A DNA stretch of 64,000 nt from an uncultured bacterium. GTDB taxonomy: Bacteria > Cyanobacteriota > Vampirovibrionia > Gastranaerophilales > Gastranaerophilaceae. Shown one piece after another: positions 35,456-44,036 of the stretch (the stretch's first letter is position 1; the number at the start of each line of letters is the position of its first letter). The stretch covers positions 45,731 through 109,730 of the forward strand of contig CACZCH010000008.1 in NCBI GenBank assembly GCA_902779645.1. Reading direction: 5' to 3'. The notes beneath the pieces were generated by a model. That model was given only the letters and a program-made list of their open reading frames with translations. It ran no database searches and was not told the DNA's origin. The translations under genes and the position numbers were made by a program.

Positions 35456-36481
35456 ATGTTAATGGAAAAGAGTGAAGTAGAAAACGGGTTTATTATTGAT
35501 TTAAGCAATATTCAAAACACTTCCCAATTAGTGTTTGAATTAAGTTCAATAATGGAACACCCTGAAGTAAAAGGCAAAAACATTTGTCTAAAATTGGGAA
35601 GCATTGATTTAAAACAATCACAGCTTTTAAGTATCAAAGCGTTAATTGAATCCATGGATTCTTCAATTGCTTATATTGATACTCAATCAGAACAAACGGA
35701 AGCTTCTGTTGTAAGTTTGGGAATTATTGTCGGCAAGGTTTCCGATGATATGAAGGCTGATTTATCATCTTCTGAAAATGGGGCGGATGAATCTTCTTAT
35801 CAACAGGAAGCTGTAATAGAAAAAACAGAAAATGATTCAATGACTTCAGAAGAAACAGAGGATAAAACAGTAGAAGTTGTTGCAGAAACAGAGCTCCCTT
35901 CAAGTTCTGTTGAAACACTGGAAGGTATAGAAGATATTTATGATGAAGTTTCAACAGAAGAATTATCAGAAGTTATACCAACAGAAAACTTTGAAACTAC
36001 TGCTTTTGGTTCTTTGGCAGCAAGTGAAGGTCTGCTTCCTGCGGAAGAAGTCAGCAAATATATTCTTTTAGATACGGGTAATGTTTTGCCGGAAGGAGTT
36101 GAAGAAAATTCCGTTAATACAAATTCACTCCCTACTTTATATTTGAACCAAACGTTGCGTTCCGGTCAAACAGTTAACTATGAAGGAAATATCTTAATAA
36201 TAGGCGACGCTCACCCCGGAAGTGAGATTGTAGCAGGCGGTGATATTACTGTTTGGGGTATCTTAGGCGGTATAGCGCATGCTGGTAAAAACGGTAATAT
36301 AACTTCAAAAGTAAGAGCATTAAAACTCAATGCAATTCAACTTAGAATTGCAGGTTTATACGCAAGAAGAAATGATACTTTGAACGTACCTTATGTTCAA
36401 AAATCAGATGAGTTTACCCCTGAGGAAGCTCTTATTGAAGATGGTAAGATTGTAATTTATAAAAAGTTAAGGAGAGATTAA
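35456..36481 (+). CDS. minC: Septum site-determining protein MinC, with acidic linker
   Basis: MinC inhibits FtsZ assembly and is recruited to the membrane by MinD. Residues about 225-325 form the C-terminal beta-helix MinD-binding domain: TLRSGQTVNYEGNILIIGD, then GGDITVWGILGGIAHAGK and ALKLNAIQLRIAGLYAR. The N-terminal residues 1-95 fit the FtsZ-inhibiting domain. Between them lies a 100-residue linker very rich in Glu, Ser and Asp, which makes the protein 341 residues, against about 230-270 in many bacteria. ATG at 35456 or 35462 are both possible; the ribosome site is weak. The stop overlaps minD (TAATG). Confidence 0.9.
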   Translation: MLMEKSEVENGFIIDLSNIQNTSQLVFELSSIMEHPEVKGKNICLKLGSIDLKQSQLLSIKALIESMDSSIAYIDTQSEQTEASVVSLGIIVGKVSDDMKADLSSSENGADESSYQQEAVIEKTENDSMTSEETEDKTVEVVAETELPSSSVETLEGIEDIYDEVSTEELSEVIPTENFETTAFGSLAASEGLLPAEEVSKYILLDTGNVLPEGVEENSVNTNSLPTLYLNQTLRSGQTVNYEGNILIIGDAHPGSEIVAGGDITVWGILGGIAHAGKNGNITSKVRALKLNAIQLRIAGLYARRNDTLNVPYVQKSDEFTPEEALIEDGKIVIYKKLRRD

Positions 36482-37293
36482 TGACTGGTCGAGTAATAGT
36501 TATAACATCAGGAAAAGGCGGAGTAGGCAAAACAACTACCAGTGCAAATATCGGTACTGCACTTGCAAAGTCAGGATACAAAGTTGTATTGATCGATACT
36601 GATTTGGGTTTGAGAAATTTAGACTTGCTTCTCGGGCTTGAAAACAGAATTGTATATACAATTGTTGATGTAATTGAAGAAAGATGCAAGCTTAAACAAG
36701 CACTTGTTAAGGATAAAAAGAATCCTAATTTACAGCTTCTTGCAGCTGCTCAAACAAGAGATAAAACAGCTGTTAATGCAGAACAGCTAAAAGAAATTTG
36801 CGATATCTTAAAAGAAGATAATGATTTTGTTTTGGTTGATTGTCCTGCCGGTATAGAGCAAGGATTCCAAAACGCAGTTGCCGGTGCTTCTGAAGCGATT
36901 GTTGTTACAACTCCTGAAATGTCAGCAATTCGTGATGCAGATAGAATAATTGGACTTTTGAATACAAAAGAAGAAATTACAAGTGTTAAACTTCTTTTAA
37001 ACAGAGTTCGTCCTAACCTTATCAAATCAAATGAGATGATGAGTGTAGATGATGTAGTCGGTATTTTGGAAATTCCGCTTGTAGGTATAATCCCTGAAGA
37101 TACAGGAATCATCACTTCTACAAACAAAGGTGAACCGATTGTTAATGATGAAAACGCTCTTGCAGGTAAGGCGTACAGGAATGTTGCCGAAAGAATTTTA
37201 GGTGAAGAAGTTCCGTTCTTAGATTTGGATGAACCAAAAGGCTTTATGGCAAAACTTAGAAATGCTATATCTAAACTGAAAGTGAAGGTGTAG
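36481..37293 (+). CDS. minD: Septum site-determining ATPase MinD
   Basis: MinD is the ATPase that binds the membrane, carries MinC and is released by MinE. The 270-residue protein has the deviant Walker A motif GKGGVGKTT (residues 11-19), DTDLGLRNLD, and VLVDCPAGIEQGFQNA. It ends in an amphipathic basic helix (FMAKLRNAISKLKVKV) for membrane binding. Length is normal. Its ATG overlaps the minC stop, and minE begins one base after its stop, so the three are translated together. Confidence 0.97.
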   Translation: MTGRVIVITSGKGGVGKTTTSANIGTALAKSGYKVVLIDTDLGLRNLDLLLGLENRIVYTIVDVIEERCKLKQALVKDKKNPNLQLLAAAQTRDKTAVNAEQLKEICDILKEDNDFVLVDCPAGIEQGFQNAVAGASEAIVVTTPEMSAIRDADRIIGLLNTKEEITSVKLLLNRVRPNLIKSNEMMSVDDVVGILEIPLVGIIPEDTGIITSTNKGEPIVNDENALAGKAYRNVAERILGEEVPFLDLDEPKGFMAKLRNAISKLKVKV

Positions 37294-37294
37294 A

Positions 37295-37969
37295 ATGAGC
37301 TTGTTTTCTGATTTATATAACACACTTGCTAAGTTTTTCCGAAATGGCGAAGAACAACAGGGTGATGCGTCAAAATCAGTTGCAACTAACAGATTGAAAC
37401 TTGTTTTGATGCAGGATAGGACAAATCTTACGCCTCGTATTTTAGAACAAATGAGAAGCGAGCTTATAGATTTGCTTTCACGATATGTGGAATTAGACAA
37501 AGAACTTTTGGACTTGAATTTTGAGCAGGAAGGTGATCAAGTCGCATTAATGCTCTCTATTCCTGTAATTAGAGCGAAGGATGAAGAAGAAATTGATGCA
37601 GCAATAAAAGAACATGAAGAAATGCTTAAGGTTGCTGCTCAAAAAGTTGAAGCTGAAGAAGCAGAAGATGAAACAACTGAAGAAGGGACAGAAAATGAAT
37701 CTGATTTGAAAGAGAATTCTGACTCTGAATCTGAAACAGCGGAACAGTCTGTTGAATCAGAAGTTTCTGAAACTTCTGAATTAATGGATGAAGAAGACAA
37801 AGCCGAGGCAGAAAAAGTTGATGCAATTGCAAAAGAGCTCAACGATGTACCAAAAATAATAAAGAAAAAAGAGAAAAAACAAGTTTCGGCACCGGAAGAA
37901 ATGAATGTTTCTTCAAATAATAATCCTTTTAAATCAGAGGATAAGGTGGAAGCTTCTTCTGAAAACTAA
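37295..37969 (+). CDS. minE: Cell division topological specificity factor MinE with acidic C-terminal extension
   Basis: MinE stimulates MinD ATPase and sets the oscillation that places the septum. Residues 1-100 have the family features: an N-terminal amphipathic helix, the anti-MinCD segment TNRLKLVLMQDRTNLTPRIL, then a beta-rich dimerisation part (LDLNFEQEGDQVALMLSIPV). After this the protein continues for about 120 residues of Glu, Ser and Asp (EAEEAEDETTEEGTENESD and similar) ending in a Lys-rich patch, so it is 224 residues, where 80-100 is usual. The tail is probably disordered. The ATG follows the minD stop by one base. Confidence 0.9.
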   Translation: MSLFSDLYNTLAKFFRNGEEQQGDASKSVATNRLKLVLMQDRTNLTPRILEQMRSELIDLLSRYVELDKELLDLNFEQEGDQVALMLSIPVIRAKDEEEIDAAIKEHEEMLKVAAQKVEAEEAEDETTEEGTENESDLKENSDSESETAEQSVESEVSETSELMDEEDKAEAEKVDAIAKELNDVPKIIKKKEKKQVSAPEEMNVSSNNNPFKSEDKVEASSEN

Positions 37970-37987
37970 GATGTAAGAATAGCTGAG

Positions 37988-38023
37988 AAAAGAACGGTTT
38001 AATTTATAAACCGTTCTTTTTTG
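37988..38023. terminator. Bidirectional terminator after minE
   Basis: A perfect 14-bp stem (37988-38001 with 38007-38020) has a T run at its right and an A run at its left side. It serves minE and possibly the convergent gene. Confidence 0.85.
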
Positions 38024-38026
38024 TTA

Positions 38027-38665
38027 TTATCTTACTAATATAATGAACCAAGGTTTGTCATTATCTTTATTGTTATCAGAGAATTGAATCATTCCTGACT
38101 TTGTAACTTCTAAAAACCCCCTTAAGCTATATTCTAAAAATTTTGCATTTCCGGTAGTAAAAGAATAATTATCAAAGATTTTGTCTGTATCATTAAGTAA
38201 AAGCAGTTTTAAACTGCCAAATTCTTTTTTTACTTTTAGAGAGTTTGTTTTTTTACTAAAGTCAGAGAATGTAATTATTTTATAATCAGGGAGCATTTGT
38301 TCCACTTCATCTTTATTAAGTTCATATTTTTCAAAATTCCCGTTTATAAAAGTAAAGTCATAGAACTTCATATTATCGTTAGAATATCCTATTAAGCGTC
38401 CTTTATATATAAATTCATATTCGCAATTAGTAGAAAAAGAATAATTTTTGTTTGAATCCAAATAATCGTAAAAAGTTCCAAAGCCTTTGACTTTTGTATA
38501 GTTTATGTTTTGTTTTGATTTTTTACCCCAAACTCCTGTTTCTTGATTGTAAGAAATAGTCTCTTTATTTTTTATGTTTTTATATCCCAAGTTTGGAATA
38601 TTATTTGCGCTAACATTAAGTGATGATACAAAAAATACACAGAAACAAATAAAGATTTTTTTCAT
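38027..38665 (-). CDS. Exported protein of unknown function
   Basis: The 212-residue protein has an N-terminal signal peptide (KIFICFCVFFVSSLNVSA) and a mature part rich in Tyr, Lys and Asn, with short predicted strands. It has no recognised domain and no transmembrane helix after the signal. The layout is similar to the exported protein at 55563 (signal, then Tyr/Lys/Asn-rich beta strands), but I cannot show that they are related. GGAGAG lies 5 bases before the ATG. It converges on minE. Confidence 0.55.
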   Translation of the reverse strand: MKKIFICFCVFFVSSLNVSANNIPNLGYKNIKNKETISYNQETGVWGKKSKQNINYTKVKGFGTFYDYLDSNKNYSFSTNCEYEFIYKGRLIGYSNDNMKFYDFTFINGNFEKYELNKDEVEQMLPDYKIITFSDFSKKTNSLKVKKEFGSLKLLLLNDTDKIFDNYSFTTGNAKFLEYSLRGFLEVTKSGMIQFSDNNKDNDKPWFIILVR

Positions 38666-38754
38666 ACTTCTCTCCTAAATACATTATAAAGTAGAAAAAT
38701 TCTAGTAGCAATAAACTTACACTTTTTAAAGGATATAAAAAGTGTAAAAGATAC

Positions 38755-38762
38755 TGTAAAAT
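38755..38762 (+). promoter_or_regulatory. -10-like box abutting the gene at 38769 (leaderless type)
   Basis: TG-TAAAAT is followed by 6 bases and the ATG at 38769. There is no ribosome site. Confidence 0.6.
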
Positions 38763-38768
38763 TATAGT

Positions 38769-39242
38769 ATGAATTTAGTATCTAATTTTGCAGGTTTAAT
38801 TTCACCCAATATGTTCGGAGAAAATTCTCAAAGTTTGAAACCGAGCATAGATATTAACGACAGGACTTTTGCGGATATGCTTGAAAAACAATTACAAAAC
38901 GAGATTGAACAAAATAAACCAAATTATGTAGAAATGCTGGGTCTGCCGACAGGGTTAGACATCTCTAATTTTGAAAATCAACAAATGAATTTAGATAGTA
39001 TAAATAAGATACAAGAGACTGCAAATGCCGGCTTAGATAATACTCCCAAGAATCCTTCTACGTCAGAAATTTTGACATTCTTTAGTTCATTATTTGAAAA
39101 TAAACCGACACTAACAGATACATCTCGCAACGGACTGTTTGATTTTGAGCGAAAAACGGCTGCGAATTCTTATGATAAGTATGCAAGAAACATTGTTACA
39201 AACCTTGGTGAATTTGTATCAGATACGATAAAACGCAATTAA
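38769..39242 (+). CDS. Small hydrophilic protein, unknown function
   Basis: The 157-residue protein is Asn-, Ser- and Asp-rich, with one predicted helix near residue 35 (FADMLEKQLQNEIEQ) and a C-terminal helical end. It lacks a signal peptide and known motifs. The helix and Asn-rich N-terminus recall flagellar-hook or rod-associated small proteins, but no flagellar genes are present, so this is not claimed. Transcription appears leaderless. It is followed after 59 bases by ilvD, which has its own promoter. Confidence 0.45.
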   Translation: MNLVSNFAGLISPNMFGENSQSLKPSIDINDRTFADMLEKQLQNEIEQNKPNYVEMLGLPTGLDISNFENQQMNLDSINKIQETANAGLDNTPKNPSTSEILTFFSSLFENKPTLTDTSRNGLFDFERKTAANSYDKYARNIVTNLGEFVSDTIKRN

Positions 39243-39301
39243 AATAAAGAACCTGTCGTCACTTTTCATGCTACAATAGGAATTGTTGAGAGGGATATTT
39301 T

Positions 39302-40954
39302 ATGAGAAGTGATAACATTAAAAAAGGGATTGCAAAAACTCCGCACAGAAGCCTTTTAATGGCAACAGGCGTTTCTAAAAAGAATATGAATTCTCCGTTT
39401 ATTGGAATTGCAAGTTCTTTTTCCGATTTAGTTCCGGGGCATATCGGACTTAGAGATTTAGAGCGTCAAATAGAAAAAGGTATTCACACCGGAGGTGGTC
39501 AAGCGTTTATTTTTGGGGTTCCTGCTGTTTGTGACGGAATTGCAATGGGACATGACGGTATGAGATATTCTCTTCCTTCCAGAGATTTAATTGCGGATTG
39601 TGTAGAAACAGTTGCTAATGCCCATCAGCTCGACGGGTTAGTACTTCTTTCAAATTGCGATAAAATTACACCTGCTATGCTTATTGCTGCTGCAAGAATA
39701 AATGTTCCGACAATAATAGTTACAGCCGGCCCAATGCTTGACGGAGAAAGCAGATGTGAAAAATTAACAATGATTAAAGGCGCGTTTGAAGCAATAGGAA
39801 AATACAGAAACGGAGAGATAACGGAAGAAAGGCTTCTTGAACTTGAAGAAGCTTCTTGTCCTTCAGCCGGAGCTTGCCAAGGATTATATACTGCAAATAC
39901 AATGGCTTGTTTGACAGAAGTTATGGGAATGAGTCTTCCTCATTGTGCAACAGCAGCCGCGGTATCATCGGAAAAACGCAGAATAGCCTTTGAAAGCGGT
40001 GTTCAGATAGTTGAACTTGTTAAACAGGATAAAAAGCCTTTGGATATAATCACAAGGGATTCTTTAAGAAATGCTATTATCGCAGATTTAGCGATGGGCG
40101 GTTCTACAAATTCATTTCTGCATATATTGGCAATTGCAAATGCAGCCGGAATAAATGTTGACTTAAAAGATTTTGAAGAACTTTCATATAAAATTCATCA
40201 ATTTGTTAAATTAGAACCGTCGAATAATATTACTATGACTCAATTCCATCAGGCAGGCGGGATAAATGCAGTTTTAAAAGAGCTTCTTAAAAGCGTTTCT
40301 GAGTTTAAAGACCTTGAAGGTGTTGCGTTAGCTAACACAAGCGAAATAGTTAAAAACGCTTATTTGGATAAAAATGTAATTCACGAATATGAAGAACCGT
40401 TTACTACAAAACCGGGGCTTGGGATTTTGTACGGAAATATTGCTCCCGAAGGTTCTGTTATTAAGATTTCTGCTGTTGACGAAAGCTGTTATGAGTTTGA
40501 AGGTACAGCTAAAACATTTGATTCAGAAGAAGAGGCTATGCAGGCTCTTGAAGGGGATAAAATAAAAGAAGGAGACGTAATAGTTATCCGATATGAAGGA
40601 CCGAAAGGCGGTCCCGGCATGAGAGAAATGCTTGCGCCAACATCTCTTCTTGTAGGAAAAGGTTTGGGGACGAAGGCAGCTTTGATTACAGACGGAAGAT
40701 TCTCCGGCGGTACAAGAGGTATCTGTGTCGGTCATATTTGTCCTGAAGCTGCAAATGGCGGAGTTATTGCTCTTATTGAGGATGGGGATAAAATCAGAAT
40801 TGATATTAATAAACGCACACTCGATTTAATGGTTGATGAAAAAATTCTTGATGAGCGCCGAAAAAATCTTAAACCTTATACAATAAAACAAAGGGGATTT
40901 CTTGGTAAATACGCAAGAACGGTAAGTGACGCTTCTCACGGAGCAATTGTATAA
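39302..40954 (+). CDS. ilvD: Dihydroxy-acid dehydratase
   Basis: IlvD converts dihydroxy-isovalerate and dihydroxy-methylvalerate to the keto acids of valine, leucine and isoleucine, using an iron-sulfur cluster and magnesium. The 550-residue protein has full family length, with cluster cysteines in [10 protein letters not shown] (Cys119) and [13 protein letters not shown] (Cys186, Cys192), then GGSTNSFLH and the C-terminal [19 protein letters not shown]. The residue near position 47 expected as a third ligand in plant-type enzymes is not Cys ([10 protein letters not shown]). A GAGAGG site precedes the ATG; an extended -10 box (TGC-TACAAT) lies about 25 bases upstream. Gap of 16 bases to the next gene. 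Confidence 0.95.
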   Translation: MRSDNIKKGIAKTPHRSLLMATGVSKKNMNSPFIGIASSFSDLVPGHIGLRDLERQIEKGIHTGGGQAFIFGVPAVCDGIAMGHDGMRYSLPSRDLIADCVETVANAHQLDGLVLLSNCDKITPAMLIAAARINVPTIIVTAGPMLDGESRCEKLTMIKGAFEAIGKYRNGEITEERLLELEEASCPSAGACQGLYTANTMACLTEVMGMSLPHCATAAAVSSEKRRIAFESGVQIVELVKQDKKPLDIITRDSLRNAIIADLAMGGSTNSFLHILAIANAAGINVDLKDFEELSYKIHQFVKLEPSNNITMTQFHQAGGINAVLKELLKSVSEFKDLEGVALANTSEIVKNAYLDKNVIHEYEEPFTTKPGLGILYGNIAPEGSVIKISAVDESCYEFEGTAKTFDSEEEAMQALEGDKIKEGDVIVIRYEGPKGGPGMREMLAPTSLLVGKGLGTKAALITDGRFSGGTRGICVGHICPEAANGGVIALIEDGDKIRIDINKRTLDLMVDEKILDERRKNLKPYTIKQRGFLGKYARTVSDASHGAIV

Positions 40955-40970
40955 GTCTTACGGAGGTTTA

Positions 40971-41492
40971 ATGAGTAAACAAACTCTCAGAACTTGGGCG
41001 AGGGATAAACGAAAAGAAATTGATATGGTACGTATAAGTGCTATATTAGCGGAAAAACTTGTCAAAACAAAAGAATACAAAAATTCAAAAAATATAATGC
41101 TCTTTTATCCGCTTAAAGATGAAGTTAATCTTCTGTCTTTGCTTAGTGATAGTACTAAATCTTTCTTTTTGCCAAGGATTAACGGTGAAGAACTTGAGTG
41201 CTGTCCATATAAAGCAGGTGATGAACTTTGTGAATCTTGTTTCCATACAAAAGAACCTGTTTGTAAAGCTTGCAATAAAACTGATATAGATTTGGTAATT
41301 GTACCGGCTCTTGCCTGTGATAAGCAAAAATACCGTTTGGGGTACGGGGGTGGATTTTATGACAGATTTTTATCAGATTTTAAAGGAATAAAAGTCGTTT
41401 GTATTCCTTCTGAACTTATTGTTGAAAATATTTACCACGAAAAATATGATGTTAAAATGAATAGGATAATTACTGAATTATTTTCTTTTTAA
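40971..41492 (+). CDS. 5-formyltetrahydrofolate cyclo-ligase
   Basis: The enzyme converts 5-formyl-THF to 5,10-methenyl-THF with ATP, recovering a dead-end folate. The 173-residue protein shows NIMLFYPLKDEVN, and near the end LVIVPALACDKQKYRLGYGGGFYDRFL, the glycine-rich signature of the family. The ATG at 40971 follows CGGAGG by 5 bases; a longer frame starting inside ilvD is less likely. It is probably co-transcribed with ilvD, although pathway links are not obvious. The last 15 bases overlap the convergent HNH gene. Confidence 0.9.
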   Translation: MSKQTLRTWARDKRKEIDMVRISAILAEKLVKTKEYKNSKNIMLFYPLKDEVNLLSLLSDSTKSFFLPRINGEELECCPYKAGDELCESCFHTKEPVCKACNKTDIDLVIVPALACDKQKYRLGYGGGFYDRFLSDFKGIKVVCIPSELIVENIYHEKYDVKMNRIITELFSF

Positions 41493-42878
41493 CTCCTGAG
41501 GTAAAACACCTAAATCAAAATGTAAATCATATTCTTTTCCTGCAAGTTTTTCCATTCTTCTTGCAAAATTAATAATATACCAAGGTGAAAACTCTTCTTT
41601 TGCAAAGGCTCCTTGTCTATATAACTCTATTAACCTATCAATACTTTTTTGAGAGCCCTCTATTGTTTCAGGATTTTCTTTTAACCATCTGGATATAACT
41701 TTATTCCCGCGTTTTTCGTTAGAACAGTGAGTTGTAAATGCATAATTTTCAGGAGAATCAGCGCCGCCATGAGACCAAGGTTCAAGATGATCAATGTCGC
41801 CAACAGAACCGTATAACAAGTCATGTCCTATTTTTACAGATGAATAATTAGAAGATTTCATTACAAATGCTGATACTTCTTGCTCTGCAGTAGGAAGTTC
41901 CTTTGATATTCTTGAAAACTCGCGAGCTAATTTTTTATCTTTTAAAGTATCTGTTATTGTTTGTAACTCGTGTCTGAATGTTTTGCGAGCAAACGGGATT
42001 ACCATAGGAATATTAAATATTTGCATTTTGGCATCTGAAAGCAAGTCTTTTAAAGATTTATCGTCTTTTAATACGGAACGTGAAAAATAATTATCCATTT
42101 GTCTTATCATATTTGCCTGTATAATTGATTTGTCCGGATTAAATTTTGCTTTTTTATGTGAGAAGTTTCTTCCTGACGGGGTATACGGAATTCTTTCCGA
42201 CATATTGATTAATTTTGTCATTGTTTTAATTTCATCATTAATTCCTCGACGCTTGATATCTTGTGATATACGTTCTAACTTGTATCTGAATTCTTTTTTA
42301 GAGAATTTATATGTAATAGGTTTATTCTCCAATTGATTTTCTGTTTTCGCCATTAATTCATCAAATGCAGCTTTTTGTTCCGGTGGCAGTTTATAGCTTA
42401 AACTTTTTAATTTATCGAAAATTGGACGTTGAATGTTTCTAAGCTCTCTTTGAGCCTTAGGAGCGAGCATTTGAATTACATTATCCAATCGGTATAGAGG
42501 ATTTACTTTTGAAATTTCTTCTATTTTAGCAAAAAGTTCCGCTTCTACTTTATGCAGTCTGTCGCTAATAGGTTTTATAACTTTTACAATTGATTGTATT
42601 GAACGGTTAAACAATCCGTTTTGTAAAATTTTCGTAAACCATTCAGGATCAATACAATATTGCCCTGTATTTATATCTATCACTCCGTATTTAAACATTC
42701 TGCGCATTGCTTCTGCGTTTTCTGCAACTCTGCCAAAAGAGACCGAATCAAGCGCATAAGGCCTTGTTACGGTTTGTCTGCCGTATTGTCCCGCATAATT
42801 GTTGGTTTTTTGAATTTTGTTTCTATAAGGATTTTCAAGTCCTATTCCAAGGATTTTCATACTATTAAAATAACCCAT
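41478..42878 (-). CDS. HNH-endonuclease-like protein with helical N-terminal region
   Basis: The 466-residue protein is mostly helical and basic for its first 350 residues. It carries an HNH-type motif around residues 365-400: DHLEPWSHGGADSPENYAFT, then a CSNEKRGNK zinc-type end. The order DH-x-N-x-C/R is that of HNH nucleases, though the usual pair of CxxC zinc cysteines is absent. A VSFGR motif occurs near residue 50, like the N-terminal motif in other lineage-specific proteins here. Target and partners are unknown. The ATG at 42878 lacks a good ribosome site; an alternative ATG lies at codon 7. The 3' end overlaps the folate gene by 15 bases. Confidence 0.55.
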   Translation of the reverse strand: MGYFNSMKILGIGLENPYRNKIQKTNNYAGQYGRQTVTRPYALDSVSFGRVAENAEAMRRMFKYGVIDINTGQYCIDPEWFTKILQNGLFNRSIQSIVKVIKPISDRLHKVEAELFAKIEEISKVNPLYRLDNVIQMLAPKAQRELRNIQRPIFDKLKSLSYKLPPEQKAAFDELMAKTENQLENKPITYKFSKKEFRYKLERISQDIKRRGINDEIKTMTKLINMSERIPYTPSGRNFSHKKAKFNPDKSIIQANMIRQMDNYFSRSVLKDDKSLKDLLSDAKMQIFNIPMVIPFARKTFRHELQTITDTLKDKKLAREFSRISKELPTAEQEVSAFVMKSSNYSSVKIGHDLLYGSVGDIDHLEPWSHGGADSPENYAFTTHCSNEKRGNKVISRWLKENPETIEGSQKSIDRLIELYRQGAFAKEEFSPWYIINFARRMEKLAGKEYDLHFDLGVLPQELKRK

Positions 42879-43227
42879 AATAAAAATTTTTGATAGTTTG
42901 TAAACAAACTGTTACACTTATTAATCTTTTACGGTAATCTTCTTAAAAGTTCAACCGGCCAAATACATATTCCCTGACTTTCTTCTCCTTTCTCCTCCTT
43001 TGTTTACTCCTTTATTTACTGCTCATTCACTTACCCCTTCACTTACCCCTTCATTTACCCCTTCATTTACCTCTTTCATTACCCCCTTCATTTACCTCTT
43101 TCATTACCCCTTCACTTACCCCTTCATTTACCCCTTTCATTTACCCCCCCCTTTTATTTACCCCTGTTTGTAATATAATAATTTTATTAGAGGATATAAG
43201 CTTTATTTTTGATTATAAGGAGGTCAA
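42879..43227. other. 350-bp gap with pyrimidine-rich tandem repeat
   Basis: The left third is AT-rich and holds no gene. The centre, from about 43005 to 43165, is a CATTTACCCC tandem array. The right part includes a TATAATA stretch and an AAGGAGG ribosome site for the next gene. Confidence 0.7.
43005..43165. repeat. Tandem repeat array with 12-base unit CATTTACCCCTT
   Basis: About eleven imperfect copies of CA[TC]TTACCCCTT (some CATTACCCCCTT or TTTACCTCTT) follow one another without spacers, so the array is not CRISPR. The G-rich complement has runs of four G separated by about eight bases. Confidence 0.85.
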
Positions 43228-43903
43228 ATGGGCAAAATAGAAATTACTAAGGAAATCGAAGAAAAATGCTGCGTACACCGCGGTGTTAAAGGTTCTCCTG
43301 CTCCAATCCCTCAAAATTAAAGATATTTCAGGTTTAACACACGGCTGCGGCTGCTGTGCACCTCAACAAGGTACTTGTAAATTAACTCTTAATGTTAAAG
43401 AAGGTGTTATACAAGAAGCTCTTGTTGAAACAATCGGCTGTTCAGGGATGACTCACTCTGCTGCTATGGCAGGCGAAATTCTTCCGGGTAAAACAATCCT
43501 TGAAGCTTTAAATACTGACTTGGTTTGTGACGCTATTAACGTTGCTATGAGAGAATTATTCTTACAAATCGTTTACGGCAGAACTCAATCAGCTTTCTCT
43601 GAAAACGGTTTACCGGTTGGCGCAGGTCTTGAAGATTTAGGTAAAGGGCTTTGCTCTATGTGTGGTACAATCCACTCTACTAAGCAAAAAGGTGTAAGAT
43701 ATCTTCAATTAACAGAAGGCTACATCTTGAAATTAGGTTTAGACAAGAATGACGAAGTTATCGGATATCAATTCATTAACATGGGTAAATTTATGGATGC
43801 AATCAAAAAAGGTGTTAACCCTCAAGAAGCATTCGATAAAAACGTAGGTACTTACGGCAGATTTGCAGATGCAGTGAAGTACATAGACCCGAGAGAAGAA
43901 TAG
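43228..43903 (+). pseudogene. NifU-like iron-sulfur scaffold protein, frame broken near codon 30
   Basis: A strong start (AAGGAGG, 7 bases before ATG 43228) opens MGKIEITKEIEEKCCVHRGV and stops at 43320 after APIPQN. The remaining 200 residues, with HGCGCCAPQQGTCKLTL, ETIGCSGMTHSAAMAGEIL, YGRTQSAFSENGLPVGAG and YGRFADAVKYIDPREE, continue in the next (+1) frame. Together they make the scaffold protein normally encoded in front of GGGtGRT genes. From memory, homologues carry about five extra residues at the junction (PAPIP, then EHMW, then LK), so a deletion of roughly 14 bases is the simplest explanation. An assembly error or a programmed frameshift is also possible. A GTG at 43283 could start the body but lacks a ribosome site. 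Confidence 0.75.
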
Positions 43904-43920
43904 TGGTAAATAATATTTTA

Positions 43921-44001
43921 AGATTCGTGAATCGTGAGTCGTGATTCGTGAATCGAGGTTTATAAATTACGGCTCACGAGTCACAATTCACGACTCACGA
44001 T
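43921..44001. repeat. Imperfect inverted and direct repeat of CGTGAATCGTGAGTC type
   Basis: The left half (GATTCGTGAATCGTGAGTCG, repeated) is partly complementary to the right half (CTCACGAGTCACAATTCACG). The element fills the gap between the NifU-like and GGGtGRT genes and could fold on either strand. Confidence 0.65.
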
Positions 44002-44036
44002 ATTAAAAATAATAAAACAAAAAAAGGAAATAAATT

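Noticed and set aside
43005..43165. Possible CRISPR array
   Set aside because: Units are 12 bases, directly joined, with no spacers and no cas genes nearby.
42879..43227. Replication origin (AT-rich, repeated DNA)
   Set aside because: No DnaA boxes or dnaA/dnaN genes near; the repeat is C-rich on this strand.
43921..44001. tRNA or structured RNA gene
   Set aside because: The fold is only short stems from direct and inverted repeats; no conserved RNA features such as a T-loop or CCA end.
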